A stretch of DNA of 33,640 nt from Nostoc sp. FACHB-892 (GCF_014698795.1 NZ_JACJTR010000053.1:1-33640), one strand, 5' to 3'; positions 1 to 7,572 are shown, counted from the stretch's first letter. The notes: a model not told the origin generated them from the letters alone. Translations and numbers: made by a program.

Positions 1-1
1 C

Positions 2-385
2 ATCTTGGCTGTAGATGATCAAGTGGATAGCCGCGACTTAATCAGGTGGATGTTAGAAGACTTCGGAGCTGAAGTAGTAATCGTGACATCGGCAAGGGAA
101 GCGATCGCTGCTTTAACTGAATCTCCTGGCAAATATGATCTGCTTCTAGCAGATATTGGGATGCCAGATGAGGATGGTATTTCCCTGATTCGTCAAGTCA
201 GAGCACTTGAGCCGGAAGCCGGGGGACAAATTCCAGCAGCGGCAATCACTGCCTATGTCACTGAGCAAGAGCGGCAAAGGGCAATTGATGCTGGTTTCCA
301 AATGCATTTAGCTAAACCGATTGAGCTTACTGAATTGGTATTTATGGTTGCAAATTTGATTGGACGAATCACAGATAATTCGTAA
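2..385 (+). CDS. Receiver (REC) domain, C-terminal end of a protein starting outside the window
   Basis: This is a complete receiver domain of about 125 residues, reading in from the left edge with no start codon of its own; the frame is already open at base 2 (ILAVDDQ). All the receiver hallmarks are present: the acidic pair (VDD), the phosphoacceptor Asp in LLADIGMP, the Thr of AITAY and the Lys of LAKP. The protein stops right after the domain. A receiver at the very C-terminus without an output domain is typical of a hybrid sensor histidine kinase, so the missing upstream part is probably a kinase; a single-domain response regulator is the alternative. The domain looks competent for phosphorylation. 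The receiver call is near certain; the hybrid-kinase reading is inference. Confidence 0.9.
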   Translation: MLAVDDQVDSRDLIRWMLEDFGAEVVIVTSAREAIAALTESPGKYDLLLADIGMPDEDGISLIRQVRALEPEAGGQIPAAAITAYVTEQERQRAIDAGFQMHLAKPIELTELVFMVANLIGRITDNS

Positions 386-485
386 TTCGTAATGACGCTC
401 TCTACGAGACGCTAAAAGCGAACACGAACTCGCTACCGCTACGCTCTAAGCGGAGCTATGCCGCAGGCTTTACGTAATTCGTAAT
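381..485. repeat. Small GC-richer insert between 13-bp direct repeats
   Basis: The 13-mer CGTAATTCGTAAT occurs at 381-393 and again at 473-485. It encloses 79 bases that are richer in GC than the surroundings and contain short inverted motifs (CGCTACCGCTACGC, GCCGCAGGC). The left copy overlaps the stop of the receiver gene. The layout resembles a small dispersed Nostoc repeat that duplicated its AT-rich target on insertion. No coding content is seen. Confidence 0.6.
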
Positions 486-540
486 TGAGGTACAGAGCAA
501 CTAATTTTAATTATGAAAAAGTAAAAAATTTGCGGTGTCC

Positions 541-581
541 AAATCCCCAACTTCTTAAAAGTTGTCGGGGATTTAATTTTT
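541..581 (+). terminator. Hairpin with following T-rich tract
   Basis: AAATCCCCAACTT (541-553) pairs imperfectly with 559-574, two extra bases bulging on the right arm, and is followed by AATTTTT. It could terminate the receiver gene about 155 bases upstream. The same C-rich/G-rich hairpin type recurs at 8654-8682, and both are followed by a GGRTTGCTATA motif, so it also belongs to a dispersed repeat family. Confidence 0.5.
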
Positions 582-1267
582 CACGAATAATTTAGGATTG
601 CTATATCAAATGTTTGAATAAACGTTGAAATTACGTATAAGTTGTATAGTCTTGAATTCTGGTTAAGCTAGAAGCTTAAAAGCTTACTTATTCTGTAAGG
701 ATTGAGCAAAACTCTAAGTGATAAAAGAAGTGATTAAAGTGGAATCATTTTGTCAATAAGCTTCACAAATGAGGCTAGTCTCAACAATATGTCTTATCGA
801 GAATAGATTAAAACAGAGCTTTAAACCGAACAATGATAAATCAAGGGTTTTGAGGATTTATTATCCCCAACTCAGGTTAATTATGGCTCTCCTAGATTAG
901 TTCGTCGATATATATAAAATTAAAATCAATTTTCTACTTGAATATTATTCCCACAAATAAAATATCACCTTTATTGAGTATTCATGAAATTCAATATGTT
1001 CACTCTAAAAATTATAACAATGCTGCTCTATGCCTTAAGGTTAATATATATTTTCTAATTTATCAATAAAATTTATCCGTAAGATACTTTTGTTTTCTAT
1101 TTAAAACGTCTATTTTAAAGATAAACATGAAAAATATGTGTATAAATCGTAATTGAGGAAAATTGTGGTTCATTCCTTAAAAGTTAAGTAGCAAGTAAAA
1201 CTAACTCTTTAAATCTTGTTTTGAAGACTAATTCTGTTATCAATGTATTGCATCTCTCGAACACTAT
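582..1267. other. AT-rich intergenic region without recognisable gene
   Basis: About 690 bases of AT-rich DNA. I see no open frame of useful length, no RNA gene and no convincing promoter. The motif GGATTGCTATA at 596-606 matches the arm of the element at 8620-8724. Confidence 0.5.
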
Positions 1268-1279
1268 CAAGGGAAAAAT

Positions 1280-1576
1280 ATGCCTAATTTATCAGAAAAG
1301 CACATTTCTTACTGGATTGACTCGACACCCACAGCTAATTTTCCACCACTTAGCAATAATCTATCTGTAGATGTTGCAATTGTCGGCGCAGGTATTGCGG
1401 TAATCACTGCTGCAAGACTACTTAAACGTGCAGGTAAAACCGTTGCGGTAATTGAATCGCAACAAATATCTACTGGGGTTAGCGGTCATACTACAGCCAA
1501 AGTTACCTCGCTTCACCAATCGGCTTGGTACATTCAACCGGATACGGGCATCGTAATCATTCGCAAAAATCCGTAG
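1280..1576 (+). pseudogene. Truncated FAD-dependent oxidoreductase (DadA/glycine-oxidase type N-terminus)
   Basis: The first ~80 residues match the N-terminus of FAD-dependent amine oxidoreductases, including forms that carry a C-terminal Rieske domain. There is a dinucleotide-binding strand-turn-helix (VDVAIVGAGIAVITAARLL, residues 30-48), then VIES at the end of beta-2 and a TTAKVTSLH stretch. Whole proteins of this type run to 350-500 residues; this one stops at 98. The last ~18 residues (from SAWYIQ on) do not fit the family and lie inside an inverted-repeat segment (1539-1610), so the gene seems cut by that segment and the remaining flavoprotein is gone. The Rossmann motif is also altered: GxGxxG reads GAGIAV. 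An AAGGGA ribosome-binding site six bases before the ATG shows the 5' end was a real gene start. Function is almost certainly lost. Confidence 0.8.
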
Positions 1577-1610
1577 ATTGGCAGTTCACAACAGCGGATG
1601 CCCGTATCCG
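1539..1610. repeat. Inverted-repeat element ending the FAD oxidoreductase
   Basis: A perfect 14-bp inverted repeat, CGGATACGGGCATC at 1539-1552 and its complement at 1597-1610, surrounds 44 bases. It supplies the aberrant C-terminal residues and the stop codon of the truncated oxidoreductase. No direct repeats are obvious outside it. It may be the end of a larger lost insertion or a miniature element. Confidence 0.6.
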
Positions 1611-1687
1611 TCTCAAGCATCTTTATCCACAAATAGAAAATTAACAGACCACTAGTGCTTCGCCACACAAACTTTGCGTGGTGGCAA

Positions 1688-1772
1688 GCAGAGGGGCAGA
1701 GGGGCAAAGGGGCAGAGGTGAAAGAACTTGTACAAATCTCTCCTCTGCTCCCCTGCTCCTCTGCCGACCTCC
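1688..1772. repeat. GA-rich/CT-rich inverted minisatellite
   Basis: The left arm (1688-1717) repeats GGGGCAGA-like units. The right arm (1743-1772) carries the complementary CTCCTCTGC-like units. They can fold into a long imperfect hairpin. Such repeats are dispersed in Nostoc genomes; no coding meaning is apparent, although open frames run across it by chance. Confidence 0.6.
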
Positions 1773-1795
1773 ACAAGCGCAATTTTGGGTTGGCA

Positions 1796-1823
1796 AACTA
1801 CTAGCTTGTAGTTCGGGTTTTTT
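1796..1823 (+). terminator. Weak terminator-like hairpin
   Basis: AACTAC (1796-1801) pairs with GTAGTT (1808-1813), followed by CGGG and a T run. The stem is only 6 bp, so this is a weak candidate. It lies between the broken oxidoreductase and the desaturase. Confidence 0.35.
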
Positions 1824-1967
1824 CTTTTCTGCCTTCACATGAAATACTTATCAACATAGTCCACTTCAAGGCTACTTCCTTAACTCGAGTAATGAAGCCA
1901 GATCCTAATCCCCTTGTGATTAATGACAACTACGTTTGTTTAGAAGTAAGTAGCTTACCAGATACAT

Positions 1968-2933
1968 ATGCAACCAAATACCACAAAAGAACTTGAGTTT
2001 TCTACAGCTTTAACTCCTAGGAGCCGAATAACCTTGGCGAATAAAGAGTTACAGAATCAACAAAGGTATATAGCTAGGACTACTGTATTAATCCCTTTTC
2101 TTGGCTCAGTTCTCGCCATTGGATTATTGCCGCTATTAGGGATTGGTTTGATCGAATTATCGTTGTTGGTTAGTATGTACATTTTAACGGGGCTTGGAAT
2201 TACTGTAGGCTTTCATCGATACTTTGCACACAGAGCTTTCAAGTCAAACAAAGTCATAGAGATCACTCTAGCCATTCTTGGCTCTATGGCTGCTCAAGGA
2301 CCTGTAATTTTTTGGGTAGCTACTCATAGATGCCATCATCAGTACAGCGATCAGCCCAACGATCCTCATTCACCTCGTCTTCATGGAAACGGAATTTATA
2401 ATCAATTACGCGGACTATACTATGCCCATATTGGCTGGCTGTTTGAGAGCTTGATTGTGAATCCATTAATTTTTGCCAAAGACTTGGTTCACAACCCTAC
2501 CATTGTCAAAATTAATCAGCTTTACCTAATTTGGATAATACTAGGTCTTGCTATTCCTACGGCTATAGAAGGGATTCTTACAGGAAGTAGTATTGGAGCA
2601 TTCCAAGGGTTTATGTGGGGAGGAATTGTCCGAATCTTCTTATCTCACCACACGACTTGGTGCATCAATTCCATTACCCACGTCTTTGGTCGCTACCGTT
2701 TTCAAAACGCTGATCAAAGCGGAAATATTATTTGGCTTGCCATTGTAACTCTTGGAGAAGGGTGGCATAACAACCATCATGCTTTCCCAAACTCGGCAAA
2801 GTTTGGTATGAAATGGTGGCAATTTGATCTAGGTTACTGGGTTATCCGGTCTCTTGAAGTAACAGGTATGGTTTGGGATGTTAAAAGTCCAACACCAGGC
2901 ATGATACAGGCTAAACAGATTACTTCTGTATAA
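1968..2933 (+). CDS. Membrane fatty-acid desaturase, acyl-lipid/acyl-CoA delta-9 (DesC) type
   Basis: A 321-residue membrane di-iron desaturase that introduces a double bond into fatty acyl chains. The three histidine boxes are intact: HRYFAH (83-88), HRCHH (120-124) and EGWHNNHH (264-271). Hydrophobic pairs lie at about 38-80 and 184-222, giving the usual four membrane crossings with the His boxes on the cytosolic side. HRYFAH and HRCHH together with EGWHNNHH are the delta-9 pattern (stearoyl-CoA desaturase/DesC), as opposed to DesA or DesB. It is longer than many cyanobacterial DesC proteins because of about 30 extra N-terminal residues. The ATG at 1968 has no strong Shine-Dalgarno sequence; a GTAAG-TAG-CTTAC palindrome lies just upstream (1946-1958). 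It stands alone. Delta-9 specificity is inferred from the motifs, not proven. Confidence 0.92.
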   Translation: MQPNTTKELEFSTALTPRSRITLANKELQNQQRYIARTTVLIPFLGSVLAIGLLPLLGIGLIELSLLVSMYILTGLGITVGFHRYFAHRAFKSNKVIEITLAILGSMAAQGPVIFWVATHRCHHQYSDQPNDPHSPRLHGNGIYNQLRGLYYAHIGWLFESLIVNPLIFAKDLVHNPTIVKINQLYLIWIILGLAIPTAIEGILTGSSIGAFQGFMWGGIVRIFLSHHTTWCINSITHVFGRYRFQNADQSGNIIWLAIVTLGEGWHNNHHAFPNSAKFGMKWWQFDLGYWVIRSLEVTGMVWDVKSPTPGMIQAKQITSV

Positions 2934-3039
2934 GGCAATACTGTTAAGTTAAGGCTATGCACTGCTAAGAATTACGCAGAAATAACGAAACATATGGAAA
3001 CTGCCGTCATACAAGAGCTAAGGGCAAGTATCAACAGCA

Positions 3040-3060
3040 CCCTAACTTTTAAGTTAGGGG
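3040..3060 (+). terminator. Hairpin downstream of the desaturase
   Basis: CCCTAACTT (3040-3048) and AAGTTAGGG (3051-3059) form a perfect 9-bp inverted repeat with a very short loop. A pyrimidine-rich tract follows. It lies about 107 bases after the desaturase stop and is the only terminator candidate there. Confidence 0.45.
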
Positions 3061-3115
3061 TTCCTTTCCCCCTTCCCCCTTCTTATTCATATCGGACCCT
3101 CTCTTAATCCTCTTA

Positions 3116-3133
3116 TTTTGGCTAAGGTATTGA
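3116..3133 (+). repeat. Dispersed 18-mer, copy 1
   Basis: TTTTGGCTAAGGTATTGA is identical to 23348-23365. The ~20 bases before it are also similar (CTCTT-rich). The second copy lies next to the truncated IS701-type transposase, so the 18-mer may be a leftover transposon end. Confidence 0.55.
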
Positions 3134-3235
3134 TACACCATGACCTGATTTGAGGCTGTATGTCATCATTTGATATTGAATAGACTTCACGCGCGCGATG
3201 TGCAACTTAATTTTTGACCTCACTTCCATTCCTCT

Positions 3236-3422
3236 CTCCTTTTAGGCTACGGTGTACACACAAGTCTTATAGAGTTGCCCCAGAGCCTTTTGATCCCCCC
3301 AACCCCCCTTAAGAAGGGGGGCAAAAGTCTCTTAAAGTCCCCCTTTTTAAGGGGGATTTAGGGGGATCTCCAACGATTTTGGGTCTGTACAGAGATGTGT
3401 GTACACCGTAGCTCCTTTTAGG
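3236..3422. mobile_element. Miniature inverted-repeat element (165 bp) with 11-bp target duplication
   Basis: The element runs 3247-3411. Its ends are a perfect 16-bp inverted repeat (CTACGGTGTACACACA and complement). Its middle is a GATCCCCC.../...GGGGGATC palindrome-like core. It is flanked by the direct repeat CTCCTTTTAGG at 3236-3246 and 3412-3422. Removing the element and one repeat copy leaves a perfect hairpin, CCTCTCTCC-TTTTA-GGAGAGAGG, so the element entered the loop region of a pre-existing stem-loop. It has no coding capacity. Confidence 0.85.
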
Positions 3423-3654
3423 AGAGAGGCTTTGAATCTTACTCCCCAACGCTCGCTCTTAAGGGGCTGGGGGTTAGGTCTTTTTTTATAGTCTACTCAA
3501 CTGAAAATCTCTGTATGCAAGAGACTCCATGAACACGGTGAGCGCAAAGCGCACGCTACGCGAGCACAACGAAGGAATGAAAATATTTCTTCCCCAGTCC
3601 CCAGTCCCTATTTTCAAGGCAGGTCTATTGCATTTAACCGATAATCACTACAAA

Positions 3655-4287
3655 TCACAGCATAATCAAACCCAGTCGCACACCCACAGCAACAGCCTCG
3701 GTGCGGCTAGAGACACTGAGCTTTTGAAAAATAGATGAGAGATGAAATTTGACGGTATGCTCCGAAATGTGCAGGCTTTTAGCGATCGCTTTATTCCCTA
3801 ACCCAGAGCCAAGCATACCTAAAACCTCTATCTCCCGTGGTGTCAAGGTTTGCACAGGATTTGCCACCACTTTTTCGCGGATAGATAGTAATTCTATAGC
3901 ATCCGGGTGCAGTACTACCAAACCAAAAGCGATCGCCTCCACAGCAGCAACAATTTCTGATTCTGTGCTATTACTGGGCAATATCCCCCGGATACCAGAA
4001 CGTAACGCTGTTTCTAAATCTATGCTGTCGAGTTCCTCAACAATAACGATCATTCCTAGCGGGTATTGCTCCTCTTGAATTAGCAGCAATTTATCCCACA
4101 CTGATTGTTGAAGATTGCCACTCAAATCTACCAGCACCACATCTGGTTGTAATTGCCCAGCTTCTCTTGCCAATACATCCAAATCGGATGCACTCCCCAC
4201 AACTGTCAGCCGAGGATTGGTAGCCACCACAACTGATAACCCTGCCCGCACAACAGGGGAAGTGGCAACTACCATCACTCGGATCAT
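3655..4287 (-). CDS. LuxR/NarL-family regulator with an atypical receiver domain
   Basis: A 210-residue protein with the layout of a NarL/FixJ response regulator: an N-terminal receiver-like domain (about 1-120) and a C-terminal LuxR helix-turn-helix (about 145-205, TLTPREIEVLGML...NKAIAKSLHISEHTVKFHLSSIFQKL). The DNA-binding half is fully canonical. In the receiver the acidic pair that binds Mg is replaced (VVATSP instead of VVDDHP) and the conserved Lys near residue 104 is missing (GILPSNS), although Asp54 at the phosphoacceptor position remains. It therefore probably does not work by ordinary phosphorylation and may respond to protein binding or act constitutively. Its ATG overlaps the TGA of the upstream HtrA gene (ATGA, 4284-4287), so the two are translationally coupled and the regulator is the last gene of the HtrA group. 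Its target genes are unknown; autoregulation of this group is possible. Confidence 0.9.
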   Translation of the reverse strand: MIRVMVVATSPVVRAGLSVVVATNPRLTVVGSASDLDVLAREAGQLQPDVVLVDLSGNLQQSVWDKLLLIQEEQYPLGMIVIVEELDSIDLETALRSGIRGILPSNSTESEIVAAVEAIAFGLVVLHPDAIELLSIREKVVANPVQTLTPREIEVLGMLGSGLGNKAIAKSLHISEHTVKFHLSSIFQKLSVSSRTEAVAVGVRLGLIML

Positions 4288-5120
4288 GTTGCCTCCACAG
4301 CAGTTTTATCAGACTGCACCTCAACATAAATCATGAATTGCTGCCCACCGCGTAGGAGTTGTAGCGGCACAGATCCTTTTCTCTCATGAAGATATTTGCT
4401 TAAATCATTCATGCTAGTGAATAATCGCCCCGAAACTCCAATTAAAACATCGCCGATTTGCACACCAGCAGTTTCTGCCGCACTGCCAGGTAAAATTGAC
4501 AACACTAATAAACCCAAGCTACGCCTACTTAAAAGCACAGGTTGGAGTGTAACTCCCAGTTGCGGACGACTATTTTCCTGTAAAAAACGCTCAACGGTGC
4601 CGCTGGGAACTGCCACAGCCAAACCATTAACAATCATCGTATTTATTCCCACAACTCGACCGAGACAGTCGGCAAGTGGCCCCCCAGAATTTCCAGGATA
4701 TAGCTGCAAATCAGCCATAACAGCCCGTGGATTATTTGCATAGATAATTCCAGTTGTCACAGCACCACTGTCAGCAAACGGATTACCCACCGCCAAAACT
4801 AATTCACCCACTCGTAGCGCCTCAGAATTGCCAATGGTTGCAGCAGTTAAATTAGTGGCGACAATTTTCAGGGCTGCTAAATCCTGCTGTGGATCAAATT
4901 GTGTACGCACCGCATCAAATACCCTTCCATCTGCCAATTCCACAGTTGCGCGGTTGCTGGTAGCCACATGAGCATTAGTAATAATTAGTCCGTCAGATTG
5001 CCAAATTACACCAGAACCGACTCCTAAAGAGCCGCTTTTCACTTTGACAGTGCGTAGGCGTAGTTTAGCAGCTACCTCTGTTAATTCAGCAGCAATGTTA
5101 GTTAATGTTGTGTTTGCCAT
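4284..5120 (-). CDS. HtrA/Deg-type serine protease with PDZ domain, catalytic triad intact
   Basis: A 278-residue trypsin-like protease with one C-terminal PDZ domain. From the ATG at 5120 the triad is His51 (TNAHVA), Asp80 (DLAALK) and Ser145 (GNSGGPL), all in good context. The PDZ domain covers about 187-267. Cyanobacterial HtrA, HhoA and HhoB are longer and carry a signal peptide; this protein has neither signal peptide nor membrane segment, so it should act in the cytoplasm. An upstream TTG in frame would add three residues; I prefer the ATG. It lies between a pseudo-HtrA gene (upstream, beyond a 42-bp tandem repeat) and a LuxR-type regulator that it overlaps by four bases. It could degrade or chaperone misfolded proteins, or act in signalling with its neighbours; the latter is inference from order only. 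Confidence 0.9.
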   Translation of the reverse strand: MANTTLTNIAAELTEVAAKLRLRTVKVKSGSLGVGSGVIWQSDGLIITNAHVATSNRATVELADGRVFDAVRTQFDPQQDLAALKIVATNLTAATIGNSEALRVGELVLAVGNPFADSGAVTTGIIYANNPRAVMADLQLYPGNSGGPLADCLGRVVGINTMIVNGLAVAVPSGTVERFLQENSRPQLGVTLQPVLLSRRSLGLLVLSILPGSAAETAGVQIGDVLIGVSGRLFTSMNDLSKYLHERKGSVPLQLLRGGQQFMIYVEVQSDKTAVEAT

Positions 5121-5245
5121 GTTATACAATTTTTCCCCATGTCAAAATAAAATCAGTGAACTGACAATAGTTTTTAGTCGAGTTGGGATAATTGAGAGTG
5201 CTGCAAGATATCAGTCAACCCAACTTTGGAAAGTAAATTTTGACA

Positions 5246-5484
5246 GTTCCGAGTTCAGAAGCTCAACGTTCGAGCAAAAAGGTCGAAGTTCCGAGTTCAG
5301 AAGCCCAACGTTCGAGCAAAAAGGTCGAAGTTCCGAGTTCAGAAGCCCAACGTCCGAGCAAAAAGGTCGAAATTCCGAGTTCAGAAGCCCAACGTCCGAG
5401 CAAAAAGGTCGAAATTCCGAGTTCAGAAGCTCAACGTTCGAGCAAAAAGGTGGAAGTTCCAAGTTCAGAAGCTCAACGTCCGAG
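5246..5484. repeat. 42-bp tandem repeat, 5.7 copies
   Basis: Units start at 5246, 5288, 5330, 5372, 5414 and 5456 (the last incomplete), with only scattered C/T and G/A differences. Because 42 is a multiple of three, several frames on both strands stay open and give 14-residue repeats (for example VPSSEAQRSSKKVE). Those frames have no good start signal and I do not call a gene. The array fills most of the 378-base gap between the pseudo-HtrA and HtrA genes, so it would be part of their shared transcript if they form an operon. Confidence 0.9.
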
Positions 5485-5498
5485 TTCCAAATTACGAA

Positions 5499-6401
5499 TT
5501 ACAAAGGTCGTTCGCCAACTGCGATCGCTAACTCAACTAACACTCCACCCCGGACAACTTGCACGTTGACAGTTTTACCAATGCGATCGCTATCATTAAG
5601 CAGCGCCAGTACATCACCTGTATCGCCCACAGTTACGCCATCAAATGTTACCAAAACATCGCCAAGCAGCACACCTGCATTGTCAGCTGGCCCGGAAGGC
5701 TCAACATTAACGACAATTACCCCAGTTGCAGAAGTTAAATTGAGAGCAGTTTTCAGGTTCTTTGGTAAGCGTACAGGTTGCATTCCCACACCTAAGTAGC
5801 CTTTTGAAATGTGTCCTTTTGCTACTAATTGGTCAACCACGCGATCGACTGTAACAGTAGGAATAGTCAAAGCAGTACCACGCCGCCCTGATGTATTCAT
5901 GCCTACCACAAAACCAGCAGCATCTACCAACGGCCCACCTGCAAAACCAGAGTAAAGAGTGATATCTGGGCGGATGAATTGGTCAATATTTCCGCCACTC
6001 ATACTCCGCCAAGCACCACTAACCACACTCACCGCACCCATCGCCGCCCTTAAGTCACCTTCGCTACCTCTTGCTAACCCTAGTACCAGATGACCAACTT
6101 TGAGCGTTTTGGCATCGCCAATTTTTGCCACAGGTATTTCTACATTTTCTAGTTTAAAAACAGCGATATCAGTGCTAGAGTCATGACCGATAAGCGTTAC
6201 TGGTGCAGTGCTACCACTTGATAGAGTGATGGTAATATCGTCGTAGCGCTGGAGGGACTCATCAGAAGTAACAATAATTCCATTGCGCCAGTGAATGCCA
6301 CTTGCAGAAACACGAGTACCCGCATTAACTGCAATCACACTGCTTCCAGCTTGTTCTACGGTATCAGCTAAACTGTTGGATAAAGCCAGTAATGAAGACA
6401 T
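5499..6401 (-). CDS. HtrA-like pseudoprotease (catalytic His and Ser lost) with PDZ domain
   Basis: A 300-residue protein with the HtrA fold throughout: trypsin-like domain (about 10-195) and PDZ domain (about 200-295, LGVGMQPVRLP..., DNAGVLLGDVLVTFDG). The catalytic sites are degenerate. The usual TNxHV reads TSDESL, so His is replaced by Glu (about residue 48). The GNSGGP serine loop reads GFAGGP, so Ser is replaced by Ala (about residue 154). Asp78 in STDIAVF is kept. The reading frame is otherwise intact and well conserved, which argues for a retained binding or regulatory role in place of proteolysis. I start at the ATG at 6401; a TTG five codons earlier is also in frame. No signal peptide is seen. 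It is followed on the same strand by an active HtrA and then a LuxR-type regulator, and could be a partner, decoy or sensor subunit of that HtrA. Confidence 0.88.
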   Translation of the reverse strand: MSSLLALSNSLADTVEQAGSSVIAVNAGTRVSASGIHWRNGIIVTSDESLQRYDDITITLSSGSTAPVTLIGHDSSTDIAVFKLENVEIPVAKIGDAKTLKVGHLVLGLARGSEGDLRAAMGAVSVVSGAWRSMSGGNIDQFIRPDITLYSGFAGGPLVDAAGFVVGMNTSGRRGTALTIPTVTVDRVVDQLVAKGHISKGYLGVGMQPVRLPKNLKTALNLTSATGVIVVNVEPSGPADNAGVLLGDVLVTFDGVTVGDTGDVLALLNDSDRIGKTVNVQVVRGGVLVELAIAVGERPL

Positions 6402-6687
6402 AAGATTTTTGTGCAAACGTTATTAGATGTTCATATCTTGCCGTTTTACCAACCCAGATGACATCGGAAAAATGGGGAGAACTCATCCTAGAAAAATGGC
6501 TAGGATTTCTATTAAGACTTTCAAGATGACTCGTAAAATAAGATTGTTTTTTCTCAGCGTTCTCTGCGCCTCTGCGGTTTAAAAATAATTTATGATGCTC
6601 CCGAACACAGAGTTGGTTGTATGAAACCACCCTACCTTTGAAAGCGGGAGGGGTTCTTTTATTATGGGTAATTTGGCGGATATGAGA

Positions 6688-7572
6688 TTAGGAGTTAGGA
6701 ATTAAAACTTCTAACTCCTCTAATTGTTCCTTTACAGATAAAGGCTGATAACCCAATGCAAAAGCTTTAGAACTATCCAAAGAAACATCTGCTGGTCTAG
6801 GTGCTGCCATTTTCACATCTTGTTGTCGGCAAGATTTAAGACCGATAGCGGGGAGTTGAAACACTTCCACTAATATTCGTCCAAAATCATAACGCGAAAT
6901 TCGTTCTTTTCCACCTAAGTGAATAATGCCGTTAACTTTTTCCAATGCTAATAAAAGTCCTTTGGCAGCAGTTTTCCCACTCACTGGGGTGCGAAATTCA
7001 TCTATAAATAAATTTAGTTCTTTTTCTGCTTGTAAAGTTTGAATAAATGGCTGAATAAAACTTTTAGCTGTGGGTGTTGCTGCACCAAACATTAACGGCA
7101 TCCGACACACTGCGGTCATCGGGTATCTTTCCAGCATACCTGCTTCTGCCATGACTTTTTGCTCACCGTAAAGATTGACAGGACACACGGCATCTATTTC
7201 TCGATAAGGAGCATTTAAGCCATCAAAAACTAAGTCGGTTGAGGTAAAAGCACAAGGAATAGAATTATCTGCACACAGTCCGGCAATATTGCAGGATGCT
7301 GTGACGTTAATTGCGTGCGATTCTTCGGGATGGGTTTGACAAAAATTTGGTTGTGATAGTGCAGCAGTATGAATGACTGCTGTTGGTTTGGCATCACTAA
7401 ATATACGCTGCAATTCTTGAAAATCTGTTAAGTTCACTTTTAGCATTTTGATGCCCGGAATCTCTAGAGAATGGAAAAAATAAGTGCCATAAACTTCCCA
7501 TTCTTGTTTTGCAAGCTGGCAAAGATGCCATCCCAAAAAACCACTTGCTCCGGTGATTAACAATTTTTTCAT
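6688..7572 (-). CDS. RmlD-like NAD(P)-dependent sugar-nucleotide reductase (extended SDR)
   Basis: A 294-residue extended short-chain dehydrogenase of the dTDP-4-dehydrorhamnose reductase (RmlD/StrL) group. The Rossmann motif TGASGFLG is at residues 7-14, the HTAAL strand at 68-72, the catalytic Thr/Ser at TSTD (110-113) and the YxxxK pair at Tyr135/Lys139 (YGEQK). Length and C-terminus fit the family. No other dTDP-rhamnose genes (rmlA, rmlB, rmlC) lie nearby, so the substrate is open; isolated RmlD-like reductases also act on other nucleotide sugars. It stands alone between the HtrA group and the TPR lipoprotein, all on the minus strand. Confidence 0.85.
   Translation of the reverse strand: MKKLLITGASGFLGWHLCQLAKQEWEVYGTYFFHSLEIPGIKMLKVNLTDFQELQRIFSDAKPTAVIHTAALSQPNFCQTHPEESHAINVTASCNIAGLCADNSIPCAFTSTDLVFDGLNAPYREIDAVCPVNLYGEQKVMAEAGMLERYPMTAVCRMPLMFGAATPTAKSFIQPFIQTLQAEKELNLFIDEFRTPVSGKTAAKGLLLALEKVNGIIHLGGKERISRYDFGRILVEVFQLPAIGLKSCRQQDVKMAAPRPADVSLDSSKAFALGYQPLSVKEQLEELEVLIPNS

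Noticed and set aside
3431..3490. C-rich/G-rich stretch with a T run downstream of the miniature element
   Set aside because: Could be a terminator, but the stem is poor and no gene ends close by on that strand.
5246..5484. Possible CRISPR array
   Set aside because: The 42-bp units are directly adjacent with no unique spacers, and no cas genes are present.
5044..5799. Long plus-strand frame (251 codons) with 14-residue repeats, and a matching minus-strand frame
   Set aside because: It runs across the 42-bp array and antisense to the two HtrA genes, has no ribosome-binding site, and owes its length to a repeat period divisible by three.
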